NCBI RefSeq assembly: GCF_000003605.2
Contig: NW_003135842.1
Coordinates: 116,339 to 142,163, forward strand
Direction of reading: 5' to 3'
Source: Saccoglossus kowalevskii
Taxonomy: Eukaryota > Hemichordata > Enteropneusta > Harrimaniidae
DNA: 25,825 bases
Shown here: one piece after another, positions 1 through 10,000 of the stretch
Layout of the letters: every line of letters begins with the position of its first letter
Position numbering within the stretch: the first letter of the stretch is position 1
The notes under the pieces: generated by a model
What the model saw: the letters and a program-made list of their open reading frames with translations, nothing else
The model's database searches: none
Told to the model about the DNA's origin: nothing
Program-made: the position numbers and the translations under genes

Positions 1-361
1 GTACTAAAATGACTGCTTCTAATAAAACATCTGTGTAGGGGGTGAAAACTCGTTTCTTTAAAGCTTTGATCAATTGTGCCACAATGTTAGCTGTTAATGG
101 AAGTCTCGCTCTACGTGGTTTTCCTTGCACACGCTTAATACTTTTAATTAGCAACTTTAATCTATCTAAAGGGCCGCCATGAAATGACCTTAAAGGGTTA
201 GGAAACCCTGCCTCAATATATTTAAATCTGATACCAGATAAATACAACTCAATAGTAGCAGCACTCAAATGCAAGTGTTCATAACAATAAGTGATAAAAA
301 GTAAAAGTAAATTTTCAGAAATTGATGGCAGAAAAGGACTGGAAACAGGAACATTATTCAT
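1..361 (-). CDS. Tyrosine recombinase (integrase) N-terminal domain, DIRS-like retrotransposon, partial
   Basis: An uninterrupted reading frame starts at an ATG (361-359) and runs off the left edge, about 120 codons. The protein contains 'LPSISENLLLLFITYCY', then 'SAATIELYLSGIRFKYIEAG', then 'PLDRLKLLIKSIKRVQG' and 'RARLPLTANIVAQLI'. This order (LP-S-E-LLLF, T-I-YLSGIR, GF-P, L-KGIKR-QG, LP-T) is that of the SAM-like core-binding domain of tyrosine recombinases in DIRS-type retrotransposons and relatives. The catalytic R...H-R-H...Y part would lie left of position 1. The usual upstream helix is missing, and the ATG lies two bases after the stop of an RNase H remnant on the same strand. That suggests a deletion has removed the end of RNase H and the start of the recombinase, so this ATG may not be the original start. 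Alternative: a Crypton-type recombinase, less likely given the adjacent RNase H. Confidence 0.8.
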   Translation of the reverse strand, partial: MNNVPVSSPFLPSISENLLLLFITYCYEHLHLSAATIELYLSGIRFKYIEAGFPNPLRSFHGGPLDRLKLLIKSIKRVQGKPRRARLPLTANIVAQLIKALKKRVFTPYTDVLLEAVILV

Positions 362-363
362 GG

Positions 364-626
364 TTAAAAATCTGCACCTGGGAGATGGTGGGCTAAGAAG
401 ACAAAGTTATGTTGCATAGCCAATAAAGTTAGCCGTCTCATCAGCTTATTAATTATGAGTGACAGTGACTGGAAGCCCTTCCCTTTCTAATAATATGCAC
501 TGTTGCAAGATTGTCACCTGTAATAACAACCGATGTCCCATAGCGGCGTTTCAATTCTAGTTGACAAAATTGCTGTGAAATTGCACCTGGGTTATTGTCA
601 TCCAAAGAACATGGGACAAATTAGTA
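364..626 (-). pseudogene. DIRS-like RNase H domain remnant (frameshifted)
   Basis: On the minus strand one frame gives 'RRYGTSVVITGDNLATVHII' followed by RKG. A second frame, after a shift at about 450-470, gives 'LIINKLMRRLTLLAMQHNF' and then 'VFLAHHLPGAD', stopping at 366-364. D-N-x-A-T/V-V-x-I-I-x-K-G, LMRRLT and H-x-PG are the signature blocks of the RNase H domain that follows reverse transcriptase in DIRS-like elements. The usual 'IADALSRF'-like tail is absent. No convincing reverse transcriptase was found further right, so the element is 5'-truncated or diverged. The order RNase H then tyrosine recombinase on one strand supports a DIRS-type origin. The shift and the missing tail mark it as dead. 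Confidence 0.72.
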
Positions 627-1204
627 TTTGACGATAATATATGGTATTGTAATTCTCCACTATGGGTAAATAAATTACAGGAGATGATGAAGGTAATTTC
701 AAAATCTGCAGATTTGTGCCGAGTGTACACTAACCAAGTACAGAGCCCCGGCAAAGTCCTTCATTCGACGGTAGTTGAGGCAAGGCATATCATGTGTCAC
801 AAAAACAATGCAAAAATCCAATTTTACACCAACAAACTTACATCAGAACAACGACAGAACCTGTAAGACACACTGTCACAAAACTTTGGTTATTATACCA
901 AAGATCTATCCAGGTCAGATGTTGGGACTGAGGTCGCTGTGCCGGTCACCGTACCGATCCAAGTAGCGCTGAACGTCAAATATATATCCACAGTTACAAG
1001 TAGTATGATGAGTCACAAAACTGGTTTATTTCACCACTGTACTTTCAATGGGCAAATTGTCGTCCAAATTGTACAAAAACCGGAATGAAAATGTGGAAAA
1101 TCCGTCGTTTTAATGATCCAAACTGTACACAACCCTGTATTTCAAATCCTGTTGACGCAGTCAGTAAAAGGTCAGAAAGGTCATCTTTTGTTATGCTAAT
1201 TTTT
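627..1204. other. Unassigned repeat-like spacer
   Basis: This lies between the DIRS-like remnant and the family-1 repeat. Short open frames exist on both strands, but none has recognisable family motifs or a splice-consistent link to the RNF213 exons. It may include decayed upstream parts of the DIRS-like element. Confidence 0.4.
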
Positions 1205-1383
1205 AGCTTCGCTGTCGACTTTGTCGAGCGGAGCTTATCGTATGAATGATTGTCCGTCGTCGTCCGTGTCAATGTTTTACTTTTTCGACTTCTTCTTGAA
1301 AACTACAAGCCTGAATGCTTTGATACTTGGTGTATATGTGCCTTGGGTAGACCTCTCTCAGATTTGTTCATTTCATGATAATA

Positions 1384-1590
1384 CTGTAAAATGACTAATT
1401 TTCACTGGGTTTAAATTTCACTGATTTACCATTTCAGGCATATTCAGTGGGTTTTAAATTCACGGTTTTGTCATTTAGATAATGTGTTCTATGCTCAATT
1501 CTACATATTCACTGGGTCTTAATTTAGCGCATTTTCCAGTCAGCGAAATAAGCTAAATTAAAACCCAGTGAATAATTAACCCCTTTACAG
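1384..1590. mobile_element. Nested TA-flanked MITE
   Basis: Terminal inverted repeats of about 30 bp: the left end reads CTGTAAAATGACTAATTTTC and the right end is its imperfect reverse complement, ending ...CCCCTTTACAG. Both continue inward into CACTGGGTT / AACCCAGTG. The copy is bounded by TA at 1382-1383 and 1591-1592. Removing it and one TA restores the family-1 sequence CATGATAATATCTTCAAT, which matches other units (CATGATGATATCTTC) with one change. This supports insertion into a pre-existing family-1 element. TA duplication suggests mobilisation by a Tc1/mariner-type transposase (inference). Confidence 0.85.
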
Positions 1591-1633
1591 TATCTTCAAT
1601 TCTCTAATTTTGATGAATATTTTTGTCATTTTT

Positions 1634-2330
1634 GGTAAAAAGTGATATTTTCGACTTCTTGTTGAAAACCGCAAGTCCAATTGCTTTGATATTACATATA
1701 TAGGTACTACATGTGGACCTCTCTCAGATTTGTTCATTTCATAATGATATCTTTAATTCTCTAATTTTGGTGAATATTTTTGTCATTTTTGGTAAAAAGT
1801 GATATTTTCGACTTCTTGTTAAAAACCGCAAGTCCGATTGCTTTGATATTACATATATAGGTACTACATGTAGACCTTTCTCAGATTTGTTCATTTCGTG
1901 ATGATATCTTTGATTCTTTAATTTTGGTGAATATTTTTGTCATTTTTGGTAAAAAGTGATATTTTCGACTTCTTGTAAAAAACCAATAGTCCGATTGCTT
2001 AGATATTACATATATAGGTACTACATGTGGACCTCTCTCTCAGATTTGTTCATTTTGTGATGATATCTTCAATTCTCTAATTTGGGTGAATATTTTTGTC
2101 ATTTTTGGTAAAAAGTGATATTTTCGACTTCTTGTTAAAAACCGCAAGTGCAATTGCTTTGATATTACATATATAGGTACTACATGTGGACCTCTCAGAT
2201 TTGTTCATTTTGTAATGATATCTTTAATTCTCTAATTTTGGTGAATATTTTGGTCATTTTTGGTAGAAAGTTATATTTTCGACTTCTTGTTAAAAACTGT
2301 AAGTCCGATTGCTTTGATACTATACATATT
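1634..2330 (+). repeat. ~157-bp tandem array inside family-1 copy 1
   Basis: Five consecutive diverged units each contain GGTAAAAAGTGATATTTTCG, then CTTCTTGTTAAAAACCGCAAG, 'GATATTACATATATAGGTAC' and CAGATTTGTTCATTT. Unit spacing is 155-159 bp. The last unit is degenerate and runs into the element's right end. Confidence 0.85.
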
Positions 2331-2512
2331 GTTCATTTTCTAATGATGTCTTCAGTTCTTTAATTGAAATGTGCATTGCTAACAGCGGAGCTATCTCAGC
2401 CGATAGGCTGCTTGTTGTGTTTACACTGCTCTATTCACTGGATATACATTTCGTTTTCATGCGGAATAACAATTATTTTGTAGTCAATTTGAACTGTGTT
2501 GCGTATGAAAAC

Positions 2513-3477
2513 TCTTTTTAATCCCCGCTTGGACGCAGTCCGAAAATGGGGACTTATGTTTTTGACCTCCGTGCGTCCGTGCTTCAGTCCGTGCGTCTGG
2601 ACCTGTATCTTAGAAATGCCAGGACCAATCACAATCAAACTTTATACATACATCATACATGCACATGATATTATACATATGTACATCAATTTAGTTCACA
2701 ATCGGATTCAAGATGGCCGAATGACGGCCATTTTTGTTCTCAAAATCATCAAAATCAAGTATTTCTCGGCTGCTTGCAAATGGATTTTGTTCAAACTTGG
2801 TATATACGTTAGACATTATAGGACCTTGATGCACATCATTTTGTTTTCAGATAAGATTCAAAATGGCCAACTGGCGGCCATTTTGTTTTAATAAATGTGG
2901 TTCTAGTGGCATATCTCTGACTTGCTGTGACTGATTATGTTAAAATTTGAAATATTTATTATACATCATGTCATAGATATACAGATACATGTATATTGGT
3001 TCGAAGATCCTATTAAAAATGGCCGAATGGTGGCCATTTTTGTGTTAAAAAATCATCAAATATCAAGCATTTCTGGCATTTATGGATGGATTTAGTTCAA
3101 ACTTGGTACATACATTAGACATTACGGGTTCCTGATGCACGTTATTTTATTTTTTAGATCAGATTCAGAATGACTGACTCATGGCCATTTTGTTTTAATG
3201 AATGGGCTTCTAGAGCCATATCTCTGACATGCTTTGACTGACTATGTTCAAATTTTATATATTCATTATACATGTACAGTATTCAAAATGGCTGATTTTG
3301 TTTTAATCAATGCTGTTCCAGAGCAATATCTCTCAATACTCGTTTGACAATCAGATACAAATGTCAATCATTTAAATGTTAAACAATCATCATAATCATA
3401 TTCCTGACATGTTTATATTCCAGCTATATTACTATAAACAAAACTATATATCTTAAATTTGATAACTAACAGGGACT
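2513..3477 (+). mobile_element. Family-2 element, copy A: ~150-bp modular non-autonomous repeat
   Basis: Begins near CCCCGCTTGGACGCAGTCCG and TGGGGACTTATG, and ends at GATAACTAACAGGGACT. The same begin and end occur in copy B at 7906-8798, in the same orientation. The interior consists of about 150-bp modules, each with TCAAAATGGCC...GGCCATTTTGTT and alternating GTTCAAACTTGGTA or TGACTATGTTCAAATTTTA phrases. An open frame inside (2496-2891) has no protein motifs and is repeat-derived. Copy A retains about 35 bp near 2568-2602 (GTGCGTCCGTGCTTCAGTCC and on) that copy B lacks. Confidence 0.8.
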
Positions 3478-3779
3478 TGGTTTTTAAAGTTTTATCAAAT
3501 TGTCAATATACTGGTATAATATAATAGCAATAACCCACTGCCGAAGGCGGGTATACCACTCGATATTGCACAATTCATTCCATATATTATTGCTTAAATA
3601 TATACCACTTCTTTGTTACCCAATGGTCCATGTCCTGTTCGATACAATGCATGTAAAATAAATTGTTTGTTTACTTGAAAATTGAACCTGTGCTGCGCGA
3701 CGACCAACGCCTTTTAAAGTTTATTTCTGTTTGATGTAAATTACATTGTAGTTTTAAATGAAGTTTATAATATCTGCAG
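3478..3779. other. Intron tail before first RNF213 exon in window
   Basis: AT-rich sequence with no gene. It ends in an acceptor, ATATCTGCAG at 3770-3779. The upstream exon that it would join (ending with one base of a split codon) is not found in this window. Confidence 0.55.
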
Positions 3780-4075
3780 GTGACTGGAATCGATATGATG
3801 ATGTAATGTACCCAGAACATGGCTCTAACTGGTGGGGGAAAATTAAAAAAACTTTTTCATCATACTATGAAAAAGTATTTGGAAGTGGTAAACTTGCTCT
3901 TGAAAACAAGACCTTTGTGACAAAGTTTATGCTACCATCCTGGAATGGATTCTGTGTTCCTGAAGATAAGAAAACTGTGACTCCAGGATTGGCATTTGAT
4001 GCAATATCAAAAGTACAGCAGATATTACATGGCATAAATCAAAACTATAAGCCTTATGGATTTGATTTTAAAAAG
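3780..4075 (+). CDS. RNF213: RNF213-like exon 1 of window
   Basis: Acceptor ATCTGCAG|GT, donor AAG|GTATAA. Starts with two bases of a split codon and ends in phase 0. Encodes 98 residues, including 'DWNRYDDVMYPEHGSNWWGK' and 'KTVTPGLAFDAISKVQQIL'. It is rich in aromatic residues, with no membrane segment. Its membership rests on phase-0 joining to the next exon and on gene order more than on a motif I recognise. An ATG at 3758 lies inside the intron and is not the start. Confidence 0.8.
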
Positions 4076-7000
4076 GTATAACAAATATGAATTCAATTTG
4101 GAAATTACCAGCACGTAATTGATCTTCTTTGAAAAATTCTAGTTTTCTTAGTAGAAAAGATTATTGTATGCTCACTGCCAATGTGGCATTGTGTGACAGC
4201 AAGGTACTTTCATGAATGTGTTTGATGTTATTAAAATGTCTGATACCTTGATGATCATTGTGTTTCATTCTAAAAACAAAAATACAATATGTCATTTACA
4301 TTCAAACTTTGTATTAACACATCACACATGTTGGGTTACTGATGCACATTAATTTAGTCTGGCTAATTGGGTGTCACAAAAACATTAAATCCTAATACTT
4401 AATTTATAACTGTTTCTCTAATAAATAATAGTATTTATTAGTTTGTAGATGAACACTATTTTGTTGTGATATGATTTCATATGGCTGATTGGTGACCATT
4501 TCCTTTTTTCACTATGTATTTTATGTTCACTCTCTGACCAATTATGTTCAAATCTGTTTATAATACTCAGAACTGTTAGTGTTGTCGAGGGTAGTCTTTA
4601 CTAATAGCTTCATCTGAGTGATAGTATACAATTTCAAATATCAGAGACACTAAATTGTACAGGCAACTGCAAAGCCAAATAACATAACAGACAAGTCTGT
4701 AATCTGAAATTTGCTATTTTTTCAGATGCTGGTTGAATACTTAACACCTAAGCTGGAAACATTCAAGAAATTCAAGTCTATGGATGAAGAAACTGCTGAG
4801 CAAGGAGTTCAGCGACTAGCATCAGCCTTAGCAATTATCACACTGATTGAGGAAAATTCTTTGTTTGATAAATTGGACTATTGCATAGTTGGTGACCTTT
4901 TTGAAGCACTCCTGATTCGTCCTAATTTTGAGAAAAGCATTTGTCATGACTTTGAAGGACTTGAACATCATTTTCCAGGAAAGGAACAAAAAAAGTATGT
5001 ATTAAAAAGACAAAGCAGTGGTATTGTCAATAATACCAGATTATATTATTGCATTATAAATACCAGTAATATTTATTGCTGCAGATAATTTGCAATTATA
5101 ATATTTTTCATTACTGAACATCAAGTTCTCGTACCATGGATATGGATATGACAGTTACAACAATACTACTCCACATCACACATCATTTTTTTTTTTACTC
5201 ACAATGTAAATAATTCAAAACGCATTTAATATGTGATAGATTAAAACTAGTTTTTTCTCATTTTGTTTTGCCATGTGGAATTGAGAAAACAAATTTCAAG
5301 AATGACTTTTTAAATTATGGAGATTCAGATTCCTTTCACTGTGGATTTTTTACTTCTTAGTGGCAGCAAATCCACTGGTTTTGACAACGCTACTATTAAA
5401 ATAATGACAATAATGAACTCCGCTCCAACCCATAATGGACTTGAGCACTCTTTGTGCTCCATCTATGTGCACAGTTAACACCTTACACATATGTGTCACT
5501 CACGCAAAGTGAGCTTTCCATCATGGGTTGGTGGGGGTTTCATTATTGTTTAAATGCTAAAAAGTCCAAGTGCTGTACTGTGTGCTATATACCACATATG
5601 AATGTGTTGAGTAAAGTTTGTGCATGTGTTGGGGTCTTCAATTGTGAACATCAAAATGCGAATAGCATCAAATTATGGTACAGATTCATCTGCTCATAAT
5701 AAATATAAATATAAAAATAAATGAATTCCTGGTTCTGTTGTTTAGCTAACATGCGACCAAATTGGGTTGAATGATCACTTCCCGTCAGTAGGAATACATG
5801 TATGCTGTTTTAGGCAGATATATTTACCAATGATAATATGTATTATTATTATTAGAAGTGAATGTTCAAGAGAAGCTCACATAAACCAATCATTAAAATG
5901 TGACATGTTATAAGTGCATGAGCTTCTAATAAAGCATATGGTACCAGGTTCAGTTTTGTACCTAGAATGTTTCATATTGTAGGCATCTATGTTACATTAG
6001 GAATATGGAAACATGTGTTTTTTCGTTCATATACACTCAATGAAGTTGTATAAAATATAATTTCTAACATCTTGGTATCCAAAACAACATGTGAAAAACT
6101 AATACAAACTGGCTCACAAATGATTGGTTACAAGATCAAGCACTCTTTCTGTTATGTGCATACTCAGTTTTATAATGCTTGCTCATTGTGTTCCCTGTAG
6201 GAAGCTAGCTGAATTGCTGTGTAGTTTTTGTAATAAAACATTTACAGCAAAGAAACATGTTGATCCAAGATTCTTGCTGTGTGTACCTGTTCTTCACTTC
6301 CTAAGACTGGAAAGTGCCCCTTTTAAACCACCATCTGTTGTAGATAATTATGAAGATATTGCTTGGTGGGGAGTGAAATCACTTAACACACAAAGTTTTG
6401 TAAACTTCATTGAGTAAGTACTGACTACTCTTTATGAAAGTTATAATATTACTGAATTACCTAACACCTGTTATTATTATGTGTTCATATTCTGGAACAG
6501 GGTTGTTCGTCCTACTGTATCTCTGTAGGGGTGGGGTGGTTGCTTAGTAACTTCTGGTGTAAGATCGAAGTAATTTGCTTTCGGGTAAGACTACAAAAAT
6601 GTCCTAGTACCCGGTTAATCAAATGGATCTATGCACATGATGAGGTGTGGACCAAAATAGCTAAATCTATTGTTAATGAAGCTGGTCTTATCAAACTAGA
6701 TGTATCCAACTCTCAAAATGCCCAGGAAGCTGGACTTAAAAGTATCCTGAACACAGCAAGAAAAAACTTGCAGTTGTCTGCTTCTACTGACTTAAGATGA
6801 CATTATCTGCACAAGCCTAACTTTAAACATATTGTACAAATATGATGAAAAACTTGAGCAGTATGTGCTGTTATATATTCCATTAAAATTCTGTTCAGTT
6901 ATTGCTAAGTTATGTCTTGGGACTCTGCCACTCAAAATAGGTACACTTGGATGTTGTTGATTGTAACTGTCTGGTATGTGCTGATGCTGTGAGGATGAAC

Positions 7001-10000
7001 CTGCTGTTGATACAGATTTGTGTTGCAGATGATCAACCCTAGCACTACAGTCAATAGCATTGGGCAGAAATAGGGAGCAAATTTGAGGTTGAAGGAAAGA
7101 CATCTGGTTGCGTGAGGCCTATAATAGTTTCACAAAAGAAATGAGACTTGTCTACCTAAGACATTAAAATATAGTAGGATGAAAAATGACATATATTCAC
7201 TAGTAGAAACGACATTATGAGGAATTTCATCGTGCAGAATTCACATTAATAGTTAAATGTCTAGAATACATTACAAATTCACTCCTTCTGTTGCATGACA
7301 ACATGTACAAGGTTTAAATAATTCTTTATGATGTATATTTGCAGGAACCATATGAATGTGGTTGAAATTGTAAAACGCCTAGAACCGTTGTTTCCAGTTG
7401 ACACACTTTTGTGCAGGGCATGTGTGAGGGTTGTACCATTCAATCAGTTAGCTACCTTGGTGAAGTCACTTTCGATGTCAGTATTAGTTCCTGAAGTATG
7501 CTACAGCTTGCACTTCACATTCAAAAATCGCCCCTTTTATTTTAAGGTTAGTAAATTTTATATTGTCCTCAAACTATCTACCGGTAGATGAAATATCATT
7601 TCCAGTCCACCTACAGACATACTTGGTAAAATCACCGAACAGCACTGTGAACTGAACAAATTCACTATGTTCAATTACCCACCATAGACTCTGGTCAGTC
7701 AAAATGACTACCTGTATTTTGAACTGTAAGCATTAATCAGAGATTCTGCCAATGACGGAGATAGAAATAGGTCAGGGGAAGTCCCATGACCCCAAAATTC
7801 TTTTCCCTTACGTCACGAACCACGTGACCGAGGTCATATGGCGGCCCATTACGGCCGGATAATCACTCTTCTTTTTCTCCGCATCGACGGGGATGAAGTT
7901 TAGCGGCTCTGCCTGCACAGTCTGCCTTTTCGGGGACTTATGTTTTGACCTCCTGTATGTTAGAAATGCCGGGACCAATCACAATCAAACTTCACACATA
8001 CATCATACATGATATTATACATATGCACAACAATTTGTTTCACTATCTGATTCAAGATGGACATTTTTGTTCTAAAAATCATCAAAATTAAGCATTTCTC
8101 GGCTGTTTACAGATGGATTTTGTTCAAACTTGGTATGTACGTTGGACATTATAGGACTATGATGCACATCATTTTGTTTTCAGATAAGATTCAAAATGGC
8201 TGACTGGTTGCCATTTTGTTTTAATAAATGTGGTTCTAGTGCCATATTTCTGACTTGCTGTGACTGATTATGTTCAAATTTTAAATATTCATTATAAATC
8301 ATGTCATAGATATACCAATATATTGGTTTGATGATCCTATTAAAAATGGCCTAATGGTGGCCATTTCTGTGCTAAAAATCATCAAATATCAAGCATTTCT
8401 GGCATTTATGGATGGATTTTGTTCAAACCTGGTACATACATTAGACATTACGGGTTCCTGATGCATGTTATTTTATTTTTTAGATCGGATTCAGAATGGC
8501 TGATTAGTGGCCATTTTGTTTCAATGAATGGGCTTCTAGAGTCATATCTCTGACATGATTTGACTGACTATGTTCAAATTTTATATATTCATTATACATG
8601 TATTCAAAATGGTGGATTTTGTTTTAATTAATGCTGTTCCAGAGCAATATCTCTCATTACTCGTTTGACGATCAGATACAAATGTCAATCATTTGAATGT
8701 TAAACAATCATCATAATCATATTCCTGACATGTTTATATTCCAGCTATATTACTATAAACAAAACCATATATCCTAAAGTCGATAACTAACAGGGACTGT
8801 GCCATGCGTGGCTTGTTTATTATAGTTACAGTACTCATTCCGCCCAACCTCTTGCTTTTATCACTTTTTTTTCGACCACTTATCGCTTAATTTCCGACCA
8901 CTCGCTGCTTTCCGACCAGAAAATGACCACTTTTTTTCCGCTCGCTCGATCCTGCTATGGCTGGCTTCAGAAGCGATGATCGTACATTGTATGTATAAAC
9001 TTATGTTTTTATTCGTAATAAATTTAGGTTCAACGATTCAAAATACAACGCGTATTGCTTTTCTGTATTGGGAAGGGGAGTCAAAGACGCCTTCAAATCA
9101 CTTGACACATTGTAACGTTTGCTACGCAAGTCAAACTGTGACCTGTATTTACATATTTACGTCCTTGTGTGCGTAGTTCAAGCAGCTATATAACTGGTCA
9201 ATCAATCGTGATATGTATTGAGTACTAGTATTTGTGTGTGTGTTTCTGTGTGTGATTTTGACTAAATTTATTCCAAACGATGCTCAGAATAATTTTACAC
9301 TGTTATTTGCGAACACAACTCACACTATGACCCTTACTCAATTTGCATAAGTAATAAGAATGCAGTAGTTCAGAAAATCTATCGGGTCAACTTTTGCTCG
9401 TGTCTGGGTGCGCAAAACAAAAGTGCACATATAATCATTGCATAGCTGAATTTCTACAAATTAATTGGACTCTAACTACTAGCATAATGACTGTGACGAA
9501 TACTCGCTTGTCTGAGTACATGCGGCGATGAATTATTGGATTTTCAGTAGCCGGACGAAAAATGAAAGAGATCTCGGAACAGTTAATTGTTGAGGAAAAC
9601 TTAAAACAAAACAAACGCAGCCAGTGATACATTTCGAAAATACAAATACAAAATAAACACAATCAGAGGCGCCGACCACGCGCGTTGGAAATAAATAGAA
9701 CGTGTTGTGACACAGTCTCACCAGACTCTATCACTCACGCAATATAATTATTCTATTTCCCAAAGCAATTATATTTAATACATTGACGAAAAACACCGCA
9801 AGAAAAATGTAAATCAGGCTTGTAATTACTAGTAACTCAACTCGAACACAATATTGATTACTGTAAAAGTGGATAAATTCGAACCACCATCAAATTCAAA
9901 ATTCAAACGATCTTGTTGAATGTCAATCAAAAATAAACTCGATGTTTAGAAAGACAAAAACAACAACATATTACAAACAAGAGTGCAAAAAAAAGTTAGC

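Larger units (their letters stand above)
1205..2416 (+). mobile_element. Family-1 element, copy 1: hairpin-ended non-autonomous transposon with ~157-bp core repeats
   Basis: The left end is a near-palindrome, AGCTtcgcTGTCGAC-ttt-GTCGAgcGGAGCT. The right end has a small hairpin CAGCC-gata-GGCTG followed by CTTGTT, just after a second GCGGAGCT. The interior has five tandem units. The marker GGTAAAAAGTGATATTTTCG begins near 1634, 1791, 1948 and 2107, with a diverged version at 2262 (spacings 157, 157, 159, 155). A second copy at 15964-16482 shares both ends, which defines the family. No coding capacity is seen. Terminal hairpins with a nucleosome-length central array resemble Helentron-associated (HINE) or Pearl-type elements of molluscs; that assignment is inference. 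A 207-bp MITE is inserted at 1384-1590. Confidence 0.8.

Noticed and set aside
2496-2891. 131-codon plus-strand open frame
   Set aside because: It lies wholly in family-2 repeat modules and has no motifs. The second copy of the repeat does not keep the frame.
9435-9721. Two overlapping minus-strand frames inside the TIR element as candidate transposase
   Set aside because: No DDE/D or DNA-binding pattern, and cysteine/phenylalanine-rich content typical of chance frames.
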